This document shows positions 56,489 to 64,000 of a DNA stretch of 64,000 nucleotides, piece after piece. The notes under the pieces were generated by a model. The model was not told where the DNA came from. It saw nothing but the letters and a program-made list of their open reading frames with translations, and ran no database searches. Both the position numbers and the translations under genes were made by a program. How positions within the stretch are numbered: the first letter of the stretch is position 1; every line of letters begins with the position of its first letter. Origin of the DNA: an uncultured Methanocorpusculum sp. (lineage in GTDB: Archaea > Halobacteriota > Methanomicrobia > Methanomicrobiales > Methanocorpusculaceae); NCBI RefSeq assembly GCF_963667985.1, contig NZ_OY764081.1:744001-808000 (forward strand), written 5' to 3'.

Positions 56489-57660
56489 TGGTTCGGATCG
56501 GAGAGCTTTGGCTCAAAAGCGAGCCGGTGAAAAAACAGTTCATGCTCGCGCTAACGCGGAATATCAAAGCAGCCCTGGATACACAGGACATAGAATATTC
56601 CCTCGAAGAGTATCGCGGTAGACTCCTGATCTTCGGCGATGCTGCGAGAATCGCCCCGGTCGTATCGAGGATATTTGGAATCGTTGACGTCAGCATCTGC
56701 GAAACGACCACAAACCGTCCCGAAGATATGGCAAAAACCGCCCTGAAGTTTGCCGAGACAAAACTCAAATCCGGTATGCGCTTTGCGGTCAGAGCCCGAC
56801 GCCAGCATGTCAGCGGATTCACCAGTCAGCAGCTTGCGGGCATGATCGCCGACGCAATTTGGGAAAAAATCCCGGATTTCGTTGTCGATCTCGATGACCC
56901 TGAGTATGAAATCTTTGTAGAGGCACGGGAATACGGTGGAATTGTGTACGATGAACGAATCCTTGGACAGGGCGGACTTCCCCTTGGAACAGCCGGCCGG
57001 GCGGTAGCCCTTCTTTCAGCAGGCATCGATTCGCCGGTTGCCGCCTGGCTGATGATGCAAAGAGGTGTAGTCATCTCCGGCGTATTTATGGATGGGGGGA
57101 GATGGGCGGGGCCTGCCACGCGGACTCTGGCAATGGATAATGTCAGGATCCTTTCCACCTGGTGTCCCGGACGGAGCCTGCCGCTTTGGATCGTAAACCT
57201 TGAACCGTTCTTTGATTCGATGACAAAGACCTGCGACCGGCATTACACCTGCCTTTTCTGTAAGAGATTCATGATGCGGGTGGCCGAAGAGGTGGCGAAA
57301 GAGAATAAAATGGAGGGAATCGTCTCCGGAGAAAATCTCGGGCAGGTGGCATCACAAACTTTGCAGAATATGGGCGTCATCACCGAATCGGTGAAGCTTC
57401 CAGTTTTGCGCCCTCTCCTGACTTATGATAAGGAAGAGATCGTAGTGATCTCCCGAAGAATCGGCACTTATCACGAAAGCCCCGGTGACACGGGATGTCT
57501 CGCGGTCCCGAAAAAACCGGCAACGCGTTCTCCACAAGATCTGATCGATACCGAAGAAGAAAAGCTTGACATGAATGATCTCATCCAGCAGGCGGTTGCA
57601 TCAGCAGAGCTTTGGATCGCCAAAGACGGAGAGATCTTCCAAAAAATACTCACCGAGTGA
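56467..57660 (+). CDS. thiI: tRNA 4-thiouridine synthase ThiI
   Basis: A 397-residue sulfurtransferase that makes s4U at position 8 of tRNA. A ferredoxin-like domain and THUMP domain (to about residue 165) precede the PP-loop domain with LLSAGIDSPVAAWLM. The rhodanese domain of E. coli ThiI is absent, as usual in archaea; HYTCLFCKRFMM and DTGCLAVP supply cysteines that may hold a cluster. GGAGG precedes the ATG. It overlaps larE by 22 bases and precedes tRNA-Ser. Confidence 0.93.
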   Translation: MEQNRAVMVRIGELWLKSEPVKKQFMLALTRNIKAALDTQDIEYSLEEYRGRLLIFGDAARIAPVVSRIFGIVDVSICETTTNRPEDMAKTALKFAETKLKSGMRFAVRARRQHVSGFTSQQLAGMIADAIWEKIPDFVVDLDDPEYEIFVEAREYGGIVYDERILGQGGLPLGTAGRAVALLSAGIDSPVAAWLMMQRGVVISGVFMDGGRWAGPATRTLAMDNVRILSTWCPGRSLPLWIVNLEPFFDSMTKTCDRHYTCLFCKRFMMRVAEEVAKENKMEGIVSGENLGQVASQTLQNMGVITESVKLPVLRPLLTYDKEEIVVISRRIGTYHESPGDTGCLAVPKKPATRSPQDLIDTEEEKLDMNDLIQQAVASAELWIAKDGEIFQKILTE

Positions 57661-57730
57661 ACGATCGATTCTTCCGTTTAACAACACACAATCTATTTTT
57701 ACCACAACGACAAATATCATAAGGTCCGGA

Positions 57731-57817
57731 GCCGAGATAGTCTAGTCCGGAAAGGCGGTGGCCTTGAAAGCCTCTGGTAGTAATACCTCGGGAGTTCAAA
57801 TCTCCCTCTCGGCGCCA
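57731..57817 (+). tRNA. tRNA-Ser(TGA), CCA encoded
   Basis: The acceptor stem is GCCGAGA / TCTCGGC, with discriminator G and encoded CCA. The anticodon loop reads CTTGAAA, so the anticodon is TGA (Ser, UCN codons). The T arm is GGGAG TTCAAAT CTCCC. A long variable arm, typical of Ser, lies between. The anticodon stem GTGGC / GCCTC contains one T-T mismatch. It follows thiI by 70 bp. Confidence 0.93.
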
Positions 57818-57875
57818 TTTTGAACCAGTCTCTTTTCGCTTTCTTTATCACTCTTATCAACCAATATACCATCAT

Positions 57876-58112
57876 ATGTGTATTGCAGTTCCCGCTGAAA
57901 TTCTTGAGATACGCGATGGAAATATCGCACTTGTTGATTACGGCGAACTCCAGCAGGAGGTCCGCATCGATTTGGTTGACGTAAAAGTCGGCGAGTTCGT
58001 TCTTGTACATGTAGGATTTGCCATTCAGCGGCTTTCTCGCGAAGAAGGATTGGAAACGCGGGAACTGTTTAAAGAAGTCTACAAAGCGATGGAAGAAGCG
58101 GACCATGCATGA
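57876..58112 (+). CDS. hypC: Hydrogenase maturation protein HypC
   Basis: A 78-residue small chaperone that works with HypD to carry the Fe(CN)2CO unit into [NiFe]-hydrogenase. The essential N-terminus MCIAVPAEI (Cys2) is present, and DYGELQQEVRIDLV and EFVLVHVGFAIQRL follow the family. It overlaps hypA by 8 bases. Confidence 0.96.
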   Translation: MCIAVPAEILEIRDGNIALVDYGELQQEVRIDLVDVKVGEFVLVHVGFAIQRLSREEGLETRELFKEVYKAMEEADHA

Positions 58113-58449
58113 ATCAGGCATTGCCTATGACGTTTATGTGACCTCGAAGCGGGCTGCCGAAGAGAATCACGCAAAACTGGTAAAAACCATTTATGTGGAT
58201 GTCGGATCCATGGCGATGGTAAATCCGGAGCAGGTTGAGTTCATGTTCCGGACTTTTATCACCGACGATCCGATCTTTGCAGAGACAAAACTCGTTTTTA
58301 ACACAATTCTCCCGATAGCCGAATGTGCCTGCGGGTATAAGGGCCCGGAGATCTTTGTATGTCCCAACTGCGGGAAACTGCCCCACATGGTCCAGGGAAG
58401 AGAGATCGTCGTAAAGAATCTTGAGATCGAAACTGGTGAATCAGCATGA
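58105..58449 (+). CDS. hypA: Hydrogenase maturation protein HypA
   Basis: A 114-residue nickel-insertion protein for [NiFe]-hydrogenase. It begins MHESGIAYDV, with His2 for nickel. The zinc site is AECACGY...FVCPNCGK. The ATG at 58105 lies inside the end of hypC; the next gene overlaps by ATGA. Confidence 0.95.
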   Translation: MHESGIAYDVYVTSKRAAEENHAKLVKTIYVDVGSMAMVNPEQVEFMFRTFITDDPIFAETKLVFNTILPIAECACGYKGPEIFVCPNCGKLPHMVQGREIVVKNLEIETGESA

Positions 58450-59471
58450 AAAAAGATACAGAAGTAAATATGATGCACGGAGCCGGTGGGGAGGTCATGG
58501 GAGAACTTCTCCGGACACTCACGGCATTCAAAAACAATAACGCCGGCGGAATCGGCCTTGAGTCTCTGGATGATGGATCGACGTTCACGATCGGGGGAAA
58601 GACTACCGTTTTAACCACCGACTCGCATGTGGTCAAACCGATCTTTTTCCCTGGGGGGGACATCGGCAGGGTCGCCGTCTCCGGAACAGTCAATGATCTC
58701 GCCGTTATGGGTGCACGGCCGATCGCCCTGACCTGTGCAATGGTTATTGAAGAGGGATTTCCAATCGCTGATCTCGAAAAGATCGTTGCTTCGATGGATG
58801 AAGCCTTGGGCGAGGTTGGCGCAGCGGTCATCACCGGCGATACAAAAGTAGTTGAGAAAGGAAGTCTTGACGGGATCGTGATCAATACAGCCGGAGTCGG
58901 CGTGGTCGGGGACGAAGGATTTCTGATTCGCGACAAAAATCTCTCGGTCGGAGACAAAATCATCGTATCCGGTACACTTGGCGATCACGGACTTGCCATC
59001 GTTTCTTTTAGAGAGGGATTCGATCTTGGTGATCAGCTGAAGTCCGACGTTGCCCCCCTCTGGACGATGATCGAAGCGGTGATGAAGGCGGCCGGGAAAA
59101 ATAATATTCATGCAATGAAGGACCCGACACGCGGAGGATTTGCGGCCTGTATCAACGAGATGGCACGCAAAGCCGGCGTAAAGGTCGTCGTCAGCGAAGA
59201 GATGGTCCCGATCAGGGAAAGCGTTGCCTCCGCAGGATCGCTTCTTGGAATCGACCCTCTGCAGGTCGCAAATGAAGGAAAATGCGTGATGGGCGTTGCT
59301 CCAGAAGCGGCGGACCGTGTGCTTGCCGCCCTGAAAAACCACCCTTACGGGAAAAATGCTGCGGTCATCGGCGAAGTGGTCGAAGGTTCCGGCGTCGTTA
59401 TGCAGACACGTATCGGCGGCGAACGGTTCATCGAACCGCCGCTTGGCGATCCGGTTCCAAGAGTTTGTTGA
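58446..59471 (+). CDS. hypE: Hydrogenase maturation protein HypE
   Basis: A 341-residue PurM-fold protein that dehydrates a C-terminal thiocarbamate to form the cyanide ligand of [NiFe]-hydrogenase. It has HGAGGEVMGELL near the start, TDSHVVKP and GTVNDLAVMGA for nucleotide binding, and ends PRVC, where the terminal Cys receives the carbamoyl group. The fold resembles SelD and ThiL, but this ending is diagnostic. hypB, hypD and hypF are not in the window. Confidence 0.96.
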   Translation: MKKDTEVNMMHGAGGEVMGELLRTLTAFKNNNAGGIGLESLDDGSTFTIGGKTTVLTTDSHVVKPIFFPGGDIGRVAVSGTVNDLAVMGARPIALTCAMVIEEGFPIADLEKIVASMDEALGEVGAAVITGDTKVVEKGSLDGIVINTAGVGVVGDEGFLIRDKNLSVGDKIIVSGTLGDHGLAIVSFREGFDLGDQLKSDVAPLWTMIEAVMKAAGKNNIHAMKDPTRGGFAACINEMARKAGVKVVVSEEMVPIRESVASAGSLLGIDPLQVANEGKCVMGVAPEAADRVLAALKNHPYGKNAAVIGEVVEGSGVVMQTRIGGERFIEPPLGDPVPRVC

Positions 59472-59474
59472 AAA

Positions 59475-60740
59475 ATGTCTGAACTGGTTCTTTCAAATAC
59501 CCAACTGCCTGACGGAAGGATCGCAGACATCTCTATAGATCAGGGGGTCATCACCCACATCGGCAGTTCCGAAAATGCAGACAGAGTAATTAATTGCAGA
59601 AACCGGCTCTGTATACCTGCCGCTACTGACATGCATGTCCATATGCGTGATGGGAGTCAGGCAGCAAAAGAGACATGGAAAACCGGCACTCAGGCAGCCG
59701 CGGCAGGAGGTGTGGCTACGGTCGTTGATCAGCCAAACACCACCCCCCCGATGGATACCGTCGAAAACTTTCTGGAAAGAGCTGCTCTCGCCTCGAAGGA
59801 ATCCTTGTGTCACTTCGGTATTAACGGATCGGTTACCGAACAGGCGGATATCGCAGGCCTCACTGAGGCTGGCGTTCTTGCGTTTGGAGAGATGTTTGCC
59901 GCTCCGTCGAGTTACGGCAGTGCCCTTACTGCAGAGGTGATCCGTGATTCACTGAAGATTATTGCAGACCAAAACATGCTGGTGACCGTACATGCGGAAG
60001 AAGTTATTTCCGGAGAAATACACACCCTTGCCGAACATGCCCGTTCACGTCCGGTATCTGGGGAGATACGGACAATTCGTCAGGTTCAGGAACTCGCACC
60101 GGAAAATGCAAAACTACACATCTGTCATGTCAGCGGCGCCGAAGCATTCGAAGCGATCAAAGGAAGTTTCGAAGTTGCTCCCCATCATCTGTTTTTGTCT
60201 TATGAAGAGACATACCCTGAAAACACCTTCTGGAAGATGAATCCCCCGCTCCGTTCAAAAAAAGAACGGCAGTATCTTATCCAAAACTTCGCAAAAATTC
60301 CCGTGATTGCCTCCGACCATGCCCCGCATACAATTCAGGAAAAGTCACAGCCGTTCTCCGCCGCCACCCCGTCCGGTGTTCCGGGGGTTGAAACAATGCT
60401 TCCTCTCCTGATGAATGCCGTAGAACAACGAACGATCACCCTGAACGATGTAATTGCAAAAACGGTAACAAACCCATGCAGAATACTTGGCATACCTGCC
60501 CCTTCACTTACTCCGGGCAACCGGGCAGATCTTGCCGTGTATGCCGAGTCCCCAATAAAGATAAACGGTGAGTCTCTGCACAGTGAATGTGGATGGACGC
60601 CATACGAAGGTATGCCTGGTCTCTTTCCGGAAACAACGGTGATCGGCGGGTTACCTGCCTGGCATGATGGGGAGTTCACCCGCGGCGGGGGGCAGATGTG
60701 GAAAAATACCAAAGCCAAGCAACTTCGCCGAAAAGAGTAA
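59475..60740 (+). CDS. pyrC: Dihydroorotase
   Basis: A 421-residue class I amidohydrolase that closes carbamoyl-aspartate to dihydroorotate. Metal ligands: TDMHVHMRDG (two His), TVHAEEV and HICHVSGAEA (His), and VIASDHAPHT (Asp). TPSGVPGVETMLP is the dihydroorotase signature near the end. It follows hypE by three bases and so shares its transcript. The 209 bp downstream hold a 12-bp palindrome ACGCGATCGCGT (60811-60822) and no convincing gene. Confidence 0.94.
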   Translation: MSELVLSNTQLPDGRIADISIDQGVITHIGSSENADRVINCRNRLCIPAATDMHVHMRDGSQAAKETWKTGTQAAAAGGVATVVDQPNTTPPMDTVENFLERAALASKESLCHFGINGSVTEQADIAGLTEAGVLAFGEMFAAPSSYGSALTAEVIRDSLKIIADQNMLVTVHAEEVISGEIHTLAEHARSRPVSGEIRTIRQVQELAPENAKLHICHVSGAEAFEAIKGSFEVAPHHLFLSYEETYPENTFWKMNPPLRSKKERQYLIQNFAKIPVIASDHAPHTIQEKSQPFSAATPSGVPGVETMLPLLMNAVEQRTITLNDVIAKTVTNPCRILGIPAPSLTPGNRADLAVYAESPIKINGESLHSECGWTPYEGMPGLFPETTVIGGLPAWHDGEFTRGGGQMWKNTKAKQLRRKE

Positions 60741-60949
60741 GAACCCATACAACAAACAGAGTAAACGTGCCGAAAATACCAGACATGTTTTAGGCCCCCA
60801 TACGATCAATACGCGATCGCGTGAAATGAGTTTCGGGACAACAGAACATGCCACAGGCGCCTCCTGCCAGGTCAAAGATCCGCGAGTACATGCAACAGCA
60901 TACGATGAACGGGCTCGGTTAATGGCAGGGGACACATATCTTTTCAGTC

Positions 60950-61501
60950 ATGGCTCGACATTTATCAGAAAAAAGTGATGATGGTGTTTCTCCCGCTATT
61001 GCCACACTGCTCATTATTGCCCTAATACTAATTCTTTGCGCTATTCTCGCGGTTTACTGTATGGGCCTCGTCAACATACAATGGGACCTACCGCTCAATA
61101 AATCGCCACCGGAGATTCTTGCGATTATATCCGTGAATCATTATGATAAGGATGGCAAACTAACATATGAAAGCATCGTTACCCTGCAAAACATTGGAAC
61201 CCAGACTCTCACAAATTCAGATTATAGGGCAGAGGTATTTATCAACGGCGAAAAAGAAATGGTTGTCATCAAAACATTGCAGGCTCATGATTTTATTTCG
61301 ACAAATCATTTTGGGATTCAACTGCTGTATGGACTTGGTCCTACGGATTATTTCTGGAAGCCCAATCAAAAAGGGTTTTTCGATCTGAACGACCGGACGA
61401 TCCATCCCGGCGACCTTCTTCAGATCGACATTATTGATAACAATTCATCAAGTCCTTCTTTTTCCAAAGTTATTTCACGTTCGATAAAATTGATCGAATG
61501 A
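60950..61501 (+). CDS. Archaeal type IV pilin-like protein
   Basis: A 183-residue surface protein with the type III signal and pilin N-terminus. EKSDDGVSPAIATLLIIALI (residues 7-26) resembles the DDGVSPVIGxxL pattern of archaeal adhesion pilins (DUF1628), with cleavage by a PibD/EppA-type peptidase expected before the hydrophobic helix. The rest is beta-rich (YESIVTLQNIGTQTLTNSDY) and likely exposed. It stands alone; no assembly genes are near. Confidence 0.8.
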   Translation: MARHLSEKSDDGVSPAIATLLIIALILILCAILAVYCMGLVNIQWDLPLNKSPPEILAIISVNHYDKDGKLTYESIVTLQNIGTQTLTNSDYRAEVFINGEKEMVVIKTLQAHDFISTNHFGIQLLYGLGPTDYFWKPNQKGFFDLNDRTIHPGDLLQIDIIDNNSSSPSFSKVISRSIKLIE

Positions 61502-61597
61502 ATTTTTCCAACATGTTGCTTAAGTAGTAGAAGAATAAATATATCCCGTACCTATGGATTTTCATCACATTCACCCACACATCCATGGAGGCTTTAC

Positions 61598-62902
61598 ATG
61601 TATTCAATCGACAGTATCAAATATCTCATTCATATCCATATCGAAGCAGAAGGGGTGGTCGAAAAAACCGACGTAGTCGGTGGGATATTCGGCCAAACCG
61701 AGGGGCTTCTCGGGGAGGAACTCGATCTCCGAGATTTGCAGCGGAGCGGAAGAATCGGAAGAATCGATGTCCAGATCATTAGTAAACACGGAAAAACGGC
61801 AGGCGAGTGCTACATCGCATCCTCCCTTGACCGAGCGGAAACCGCCATATTAGCTGCAGCTCTGGAAACGATAGATCGTATAGGTCCCTGCATGGCAGCA
61901 ATACGGATCCAGAACATTGAGGATCTCCGGGCAATCAAACGCCGACAGATAGTTGAACGGGCAAAGGAGCTTCTTCTGGAATCCTTTGATGAGGTGGGCA
62001 TCTCCACATATGACATCCTTGCTGAGGTCAGAGAAGCAAGCAGGGTAGAAAAAATCACGACAATAGGACCCGAACGACTTCCAGCAGGACCTGCCGTTTT
62101 GGAGTCGGATGCGATCATCATTGTCGAGGGAAGGGCGGACGTCCTGAATCTTTTGAAGTGCGGGATTAACAATACCGTGGCAGTTGAAGGGACCAAGGTC
62201 CCGGAAACGGTCATTGACTTGTCCGCCAAGAAAAACACCACCGTTTTCGTTGACGGGGACAGAGGAGGAGATCTGATTCTGCGTGAACTTCTTCAGGTTG
62301 CCGACATCGACTTCGTGGCATTCTCTCCCCGCAGAAGAAGCGTGGAGGACATGAGCCGAAAGGAGATCGTCAAATCTCTCAGAAACAAGGTCCCGGCATC
62401 GGTTCTGAAAAACCATATCGAGAAGGACGAACCTATCTCCGACCTCGTCTTCGAGATTGAGGCAGCGGAAGAGGACCAAAACCCGATCCCTCAAAAGCAG
62501 GAGGTAAATAACATCGCTCCGGATGTCCCCGCAAATCTACCGGAAGAACCTCCCAAAAGTAACAATGAGGAGGCTGTAATTCCCCCAATCATCGCGTCGG
62601 AACCGGTCAGGGTTAAACCGGAGAATCCACACACAATTCAGGAACACACCGAATATATGAGGAACACCGGACGAAGCAGAGTCCTCGCAGAGGATGCCGG
62701 GGTCATCGGCGATTATTCACTTCCGGAACTCAAGGCAATCCTGCCGAAACTGAATGACGATGCGGCCGGGGTTATTGTTGACGCAGCCGTTGATCAGAAG
62801 TTCATCGATCAGGCATTTGCAAAAGGGCTGACGTATGTCGCTGCGAATGCATTTGAAGGGATCGTCCGAAGACCCGCCGGTCTCAGGCTGATACCTTTCT
62901 AA
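61598..62902 (+). CDS. dnaG: Archaeal DnaG
   Basis: A 434-residue archaeal DnaG. The central Toprim domain has IIIVEGRADVLNLLKCG and VFVDGDRGGDLILRELL with the metal-binding acids; a variable acidic-proline linker (about 285-355) precedes a short C-terminal domain. In archaea it is tied to the exosome and may have primase activity. GGAGG is 7 bases before the ATG, and a TATA-like AATAAATATA lies about 65 bases upstream. Confidence 0.95.
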   Translation: MYSIDSIKYLIHIHIEAEGVVEKTDVVGGIFGQTEGLLGEELDLRDLQRSGRIGRIDVQIISKHGKTAGECYIASSLDRAETAILAAALETIDRIGPCMAAIRIQNIEDLRAIKRRQIVERAKELLLESFDEVGISTYDILAEVREASRVEKITTIGPERLPAGPAVLESDAIIIVEGRADVLNLLKCGINNTVAVEGTKVPETVIDLSAKKNTTVFVDGDRGGDLILRELLQVADIDFVAFSPRRRSVEDMSRKEIVKSLRNKVPASVLKNHIEKDEPISDLVFEIEAAEEDQNPIPQKQEVNNIAPDVPANLPEEPPKSNNEEAVIPPIIASEPVRVKPENPHTIQEHTEYMRNTGRSRVLAEDAGVIGDYSLPELKAILPKLNDDAAGVIVDAAVDQKFIDQAFAKGLTYVAANAFEGIVRRPAGLRLIPF

Positions 62903-62903
62903 C

Positions 62904-63629
62904 TCAAAAACGTTTTTTATCCGCACAAAACCGGCCGATGATATCCATATACTCCTCAGGCCGGTTCATAACGTCCAATGTATCAGTTGTGCCGACCATC
63001 CCGTAAAGACCCCGTCCGGGAACAAGTCCAAGTTCTGGAAGGGGAAGGGGGAGGATTACATGCATTGGGATTTGATCACCATAGTGCGGATTTGGAACCC
63101 AGCCTTCTTTTTTCATGTAATAGTATGCGGCCCCGTGCATCTCATTGATCTCGCCGTATTCGCTGGCAAAATCTGTGGAGACCAGATTTGCCATAATCAG
63201 CTCGTCACGTCCTGGATTGATGGTCACATGACCGTATCCGGGAGGGATGAGGACCAGATCCCCGGCGTGAGCCGGAACGAGTATTACGTCGGTATGATCG
63301 CGTTTCTGTAACAGATAATAGGCGGATCCGGAAAGAACCTCATACACCTCGGGATACGGGACCCCGGCAGTGTTGGAGGGATGATAATGTCCTTTGGTCT
63401 TGGTATATTCTCCATTGATAACTCCGGCAGGAATCCGGGTGATATCATATCTGAGATGATGGCGTTCGAGCCAGGTGTGGTCTCCGTGCGTCTGGTAGAG
63501 ATCCCGGTACATATAATAGAGCGGAGTAGCGGGATCGCGATTCGACGGACGTGAGGCAAAGACATTCTCCATGTCCTCCACGGTCCGGACGGAAGGGGTG
63601 GGAAGCGAGCCGGGCCAGAACTGTTTCAT
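62904..63629 (-). CDS. pgiA: Glucose-6-phosphate isomerase, cupin type
   Basis: A 241-residue metal-dependent isomerase found in Euryarchaeota, unrelated to the usual PGI. The cupin metal motif is TKGHYHPSNTAGVPYPEVYEVLSG (only key residues His, His, Glu named), and the second His lies in PPGYGHVTINPG. The protein is longer than the roughly 190-residue Pyrococcus enzyme, with a C-terminal extension. It converges on dnaG with one base between stops. Confidence 0.92.
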   Translation of the reverse strand: MKQFWPGSLPTPSVRTVEDMENVFASRPSNRDPATPLYYMYRDLYQTHGDHTWLERHHLRYDITRIPAGVINGEYTKTKGHYHPSNTAGVPYPEVYEVLSGSAYYLLQKRDHTDVILVPAHAGDLVLIPPGYGHVTINPGRDELIMANLVSTDFASEYGEINEMHGAAYYYMKKEGWVPNPHYGDQIPMHVILPLPLPELGLVPGRGLYGMVGTTDTLDVMNRPEEYMDIIGRFCADKKRF

Positions 63630-63722
63630 GGAATAATGTTATGCGGTTCATGCTATAAGGACATGATTATTTCCCAAACCAACCGGAGATACTTTTTATC
63701 GGGAAAGGACAATGGTATATCT

Positions 63723-64000
63723 ATGCAGATCGCAATAACCCGGCTCGCGGAAAAAGGTACGACAGATCAGGCATTATGCGAAAAATACGGTCATTCTGCC
63801 AGAATCGTCTCGCCGCTGCAGGCAGAGCTTAGGGCAAGTCTTGTCCAGACCTTTGTTCTTGCCGCAAACGACGGAGAGTTCGATGCAATATTCTTCACAA
63901 GTGCTTATCCTGCAAAACATATCGGGATGCTGCTTGACCGAGAGATCACCAAACGCTGCCGGGTCATCGCAATCGGGCCGCAGACCGCAAAGATACTGCA
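63723..64000 (+). CDS. hemD: Uroporphyrinogen-III synthase (partial, 5' end)
   Basis: The first 92 codons, cut by the window edge. The start reads MQIAITRLAEKGTTDQALC, and VIAIGPQTAKIL is the characteristic family segment. It closes hydroxymethylbilane to uroporphyrinogen III, the branch point to coenzyme F430 and corrinoids in methanogens. The ATG at 63723 opens the frame after an AAAGGAC-like site. Confidence 0.8.
   Translation, partial: MQIAITRLAEKGTTDQALCEKYGHSARIVSPLQAELRASLVQTFVLAANDGEFDAIFFTSAYPAKHIGMLLDREITKRCRVIAIGPQTAKIL

Noticed and set aside
58446-59471. SelD (selenophosphate synthetase), which would support selenocysteine in leuC
   Set aside because: The protein has the HypE ending PRVC and lies with hypC and hypA.
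60664-60978. A 104-codon frame spanning the end of pyrC and the following gap
   Set aside because: Most of it overlaps pyrC and the pilin gene; its composition is not protein-like.

Overview
The window is archaeal and most likely from a hydrogenotrophic methanogen of the Methanomicrobiales. A Methanocorpusculum-like genome is my best guess, from gene content and protein style; I ran no database search. Archaeal marks are GatD/GatE, NreA, ribosomal proteins L10e and L30e, archaeal NusA, family B DNA polymerase, archaeal DnaG, class I CCA-adding enzyme, cupin phosphoglucose isomerase, and aromatic synthesis through the ADH synthase (aroA') route. TATA-like boxes precede several genes, and many genes overlap by ATGA or are separated by a few bases.

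Layout. 1-4.6 kb is an AT-richer accessory stretch: a C5 DNA methyltransferase, an AlwI/BspD6I-type type IIS endonuclease, Vsr, and an acidic helical protein. 4.8-12.6 kb holds a flavodoxin-like protein, NreA, a MerR-like coiled-coil protein, an HdeD-like membrane protein, polyphosphate kinase and an MtaB-type tRNA methylthiotransferase, with two copies of a long inverted-repeat element. 12.3-17.2 kb is argH-gatD-gatE plus a small basic protein. 17.3-20.3 kb is pyrD-pyrK with two CpXC zinc-ribbon genes. 20.9-23.5 kb is aroA'-tyrA-pheA. 25-41 kb is a near-complete branched-chain amino acid region (ilvC, leuA; cimA, ilvB, ilvN, leuC, leuD, leuB; ilvD) with a transporter, an antiporter and a peptidase among them. 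42-51.5 kb has mdh, polB, rpl10e, an ABC importer, a panE-like gene, a mobA-like gene and rpl30e-nusA. 51.7-64 kb has a DEAD-box helicase, an RNA/sulfur operon (thpR-cca-larE-thiI), tRNA-Ser, hypC-hypA-hypE, pyrC, a pilin, dnaG, cupin PGI and the start of hemD.

The most striking observation lies upstream of aroA'-tyrA-pheA. A short reading frame ends in Tyr-Gln-Phe-Trp-Phe-Arg-Gln-stop. Its Phe-Trp-Phe codons form the 5' arm (region 1) of a chain of four complementary segments: 1:2 pairs over 7 bp, 2:3 over 11 bp, and 3:4 over 6 bp followed by U5. The stop codon falls between regions 1 and 2. This is the plan of bacterial trp/phe leader-peptide attenuators, here in front of an archaeal aromatic amino acid operon.

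Other points worth a second look: a substrate-binding lipoprotein whose two lobes are in swapped order; leuC with an in-frame TGA at a likely Cys codon just before a conserved His; an MFS gene frameshifted at an A7 tract; an acetyltransferase gene with an in-frame TAA; a structured leader on rpl30e-nusA; and a hairpin with T6 upstream of leuA. Three broken genes in one window could mean real decay or sequence errors.
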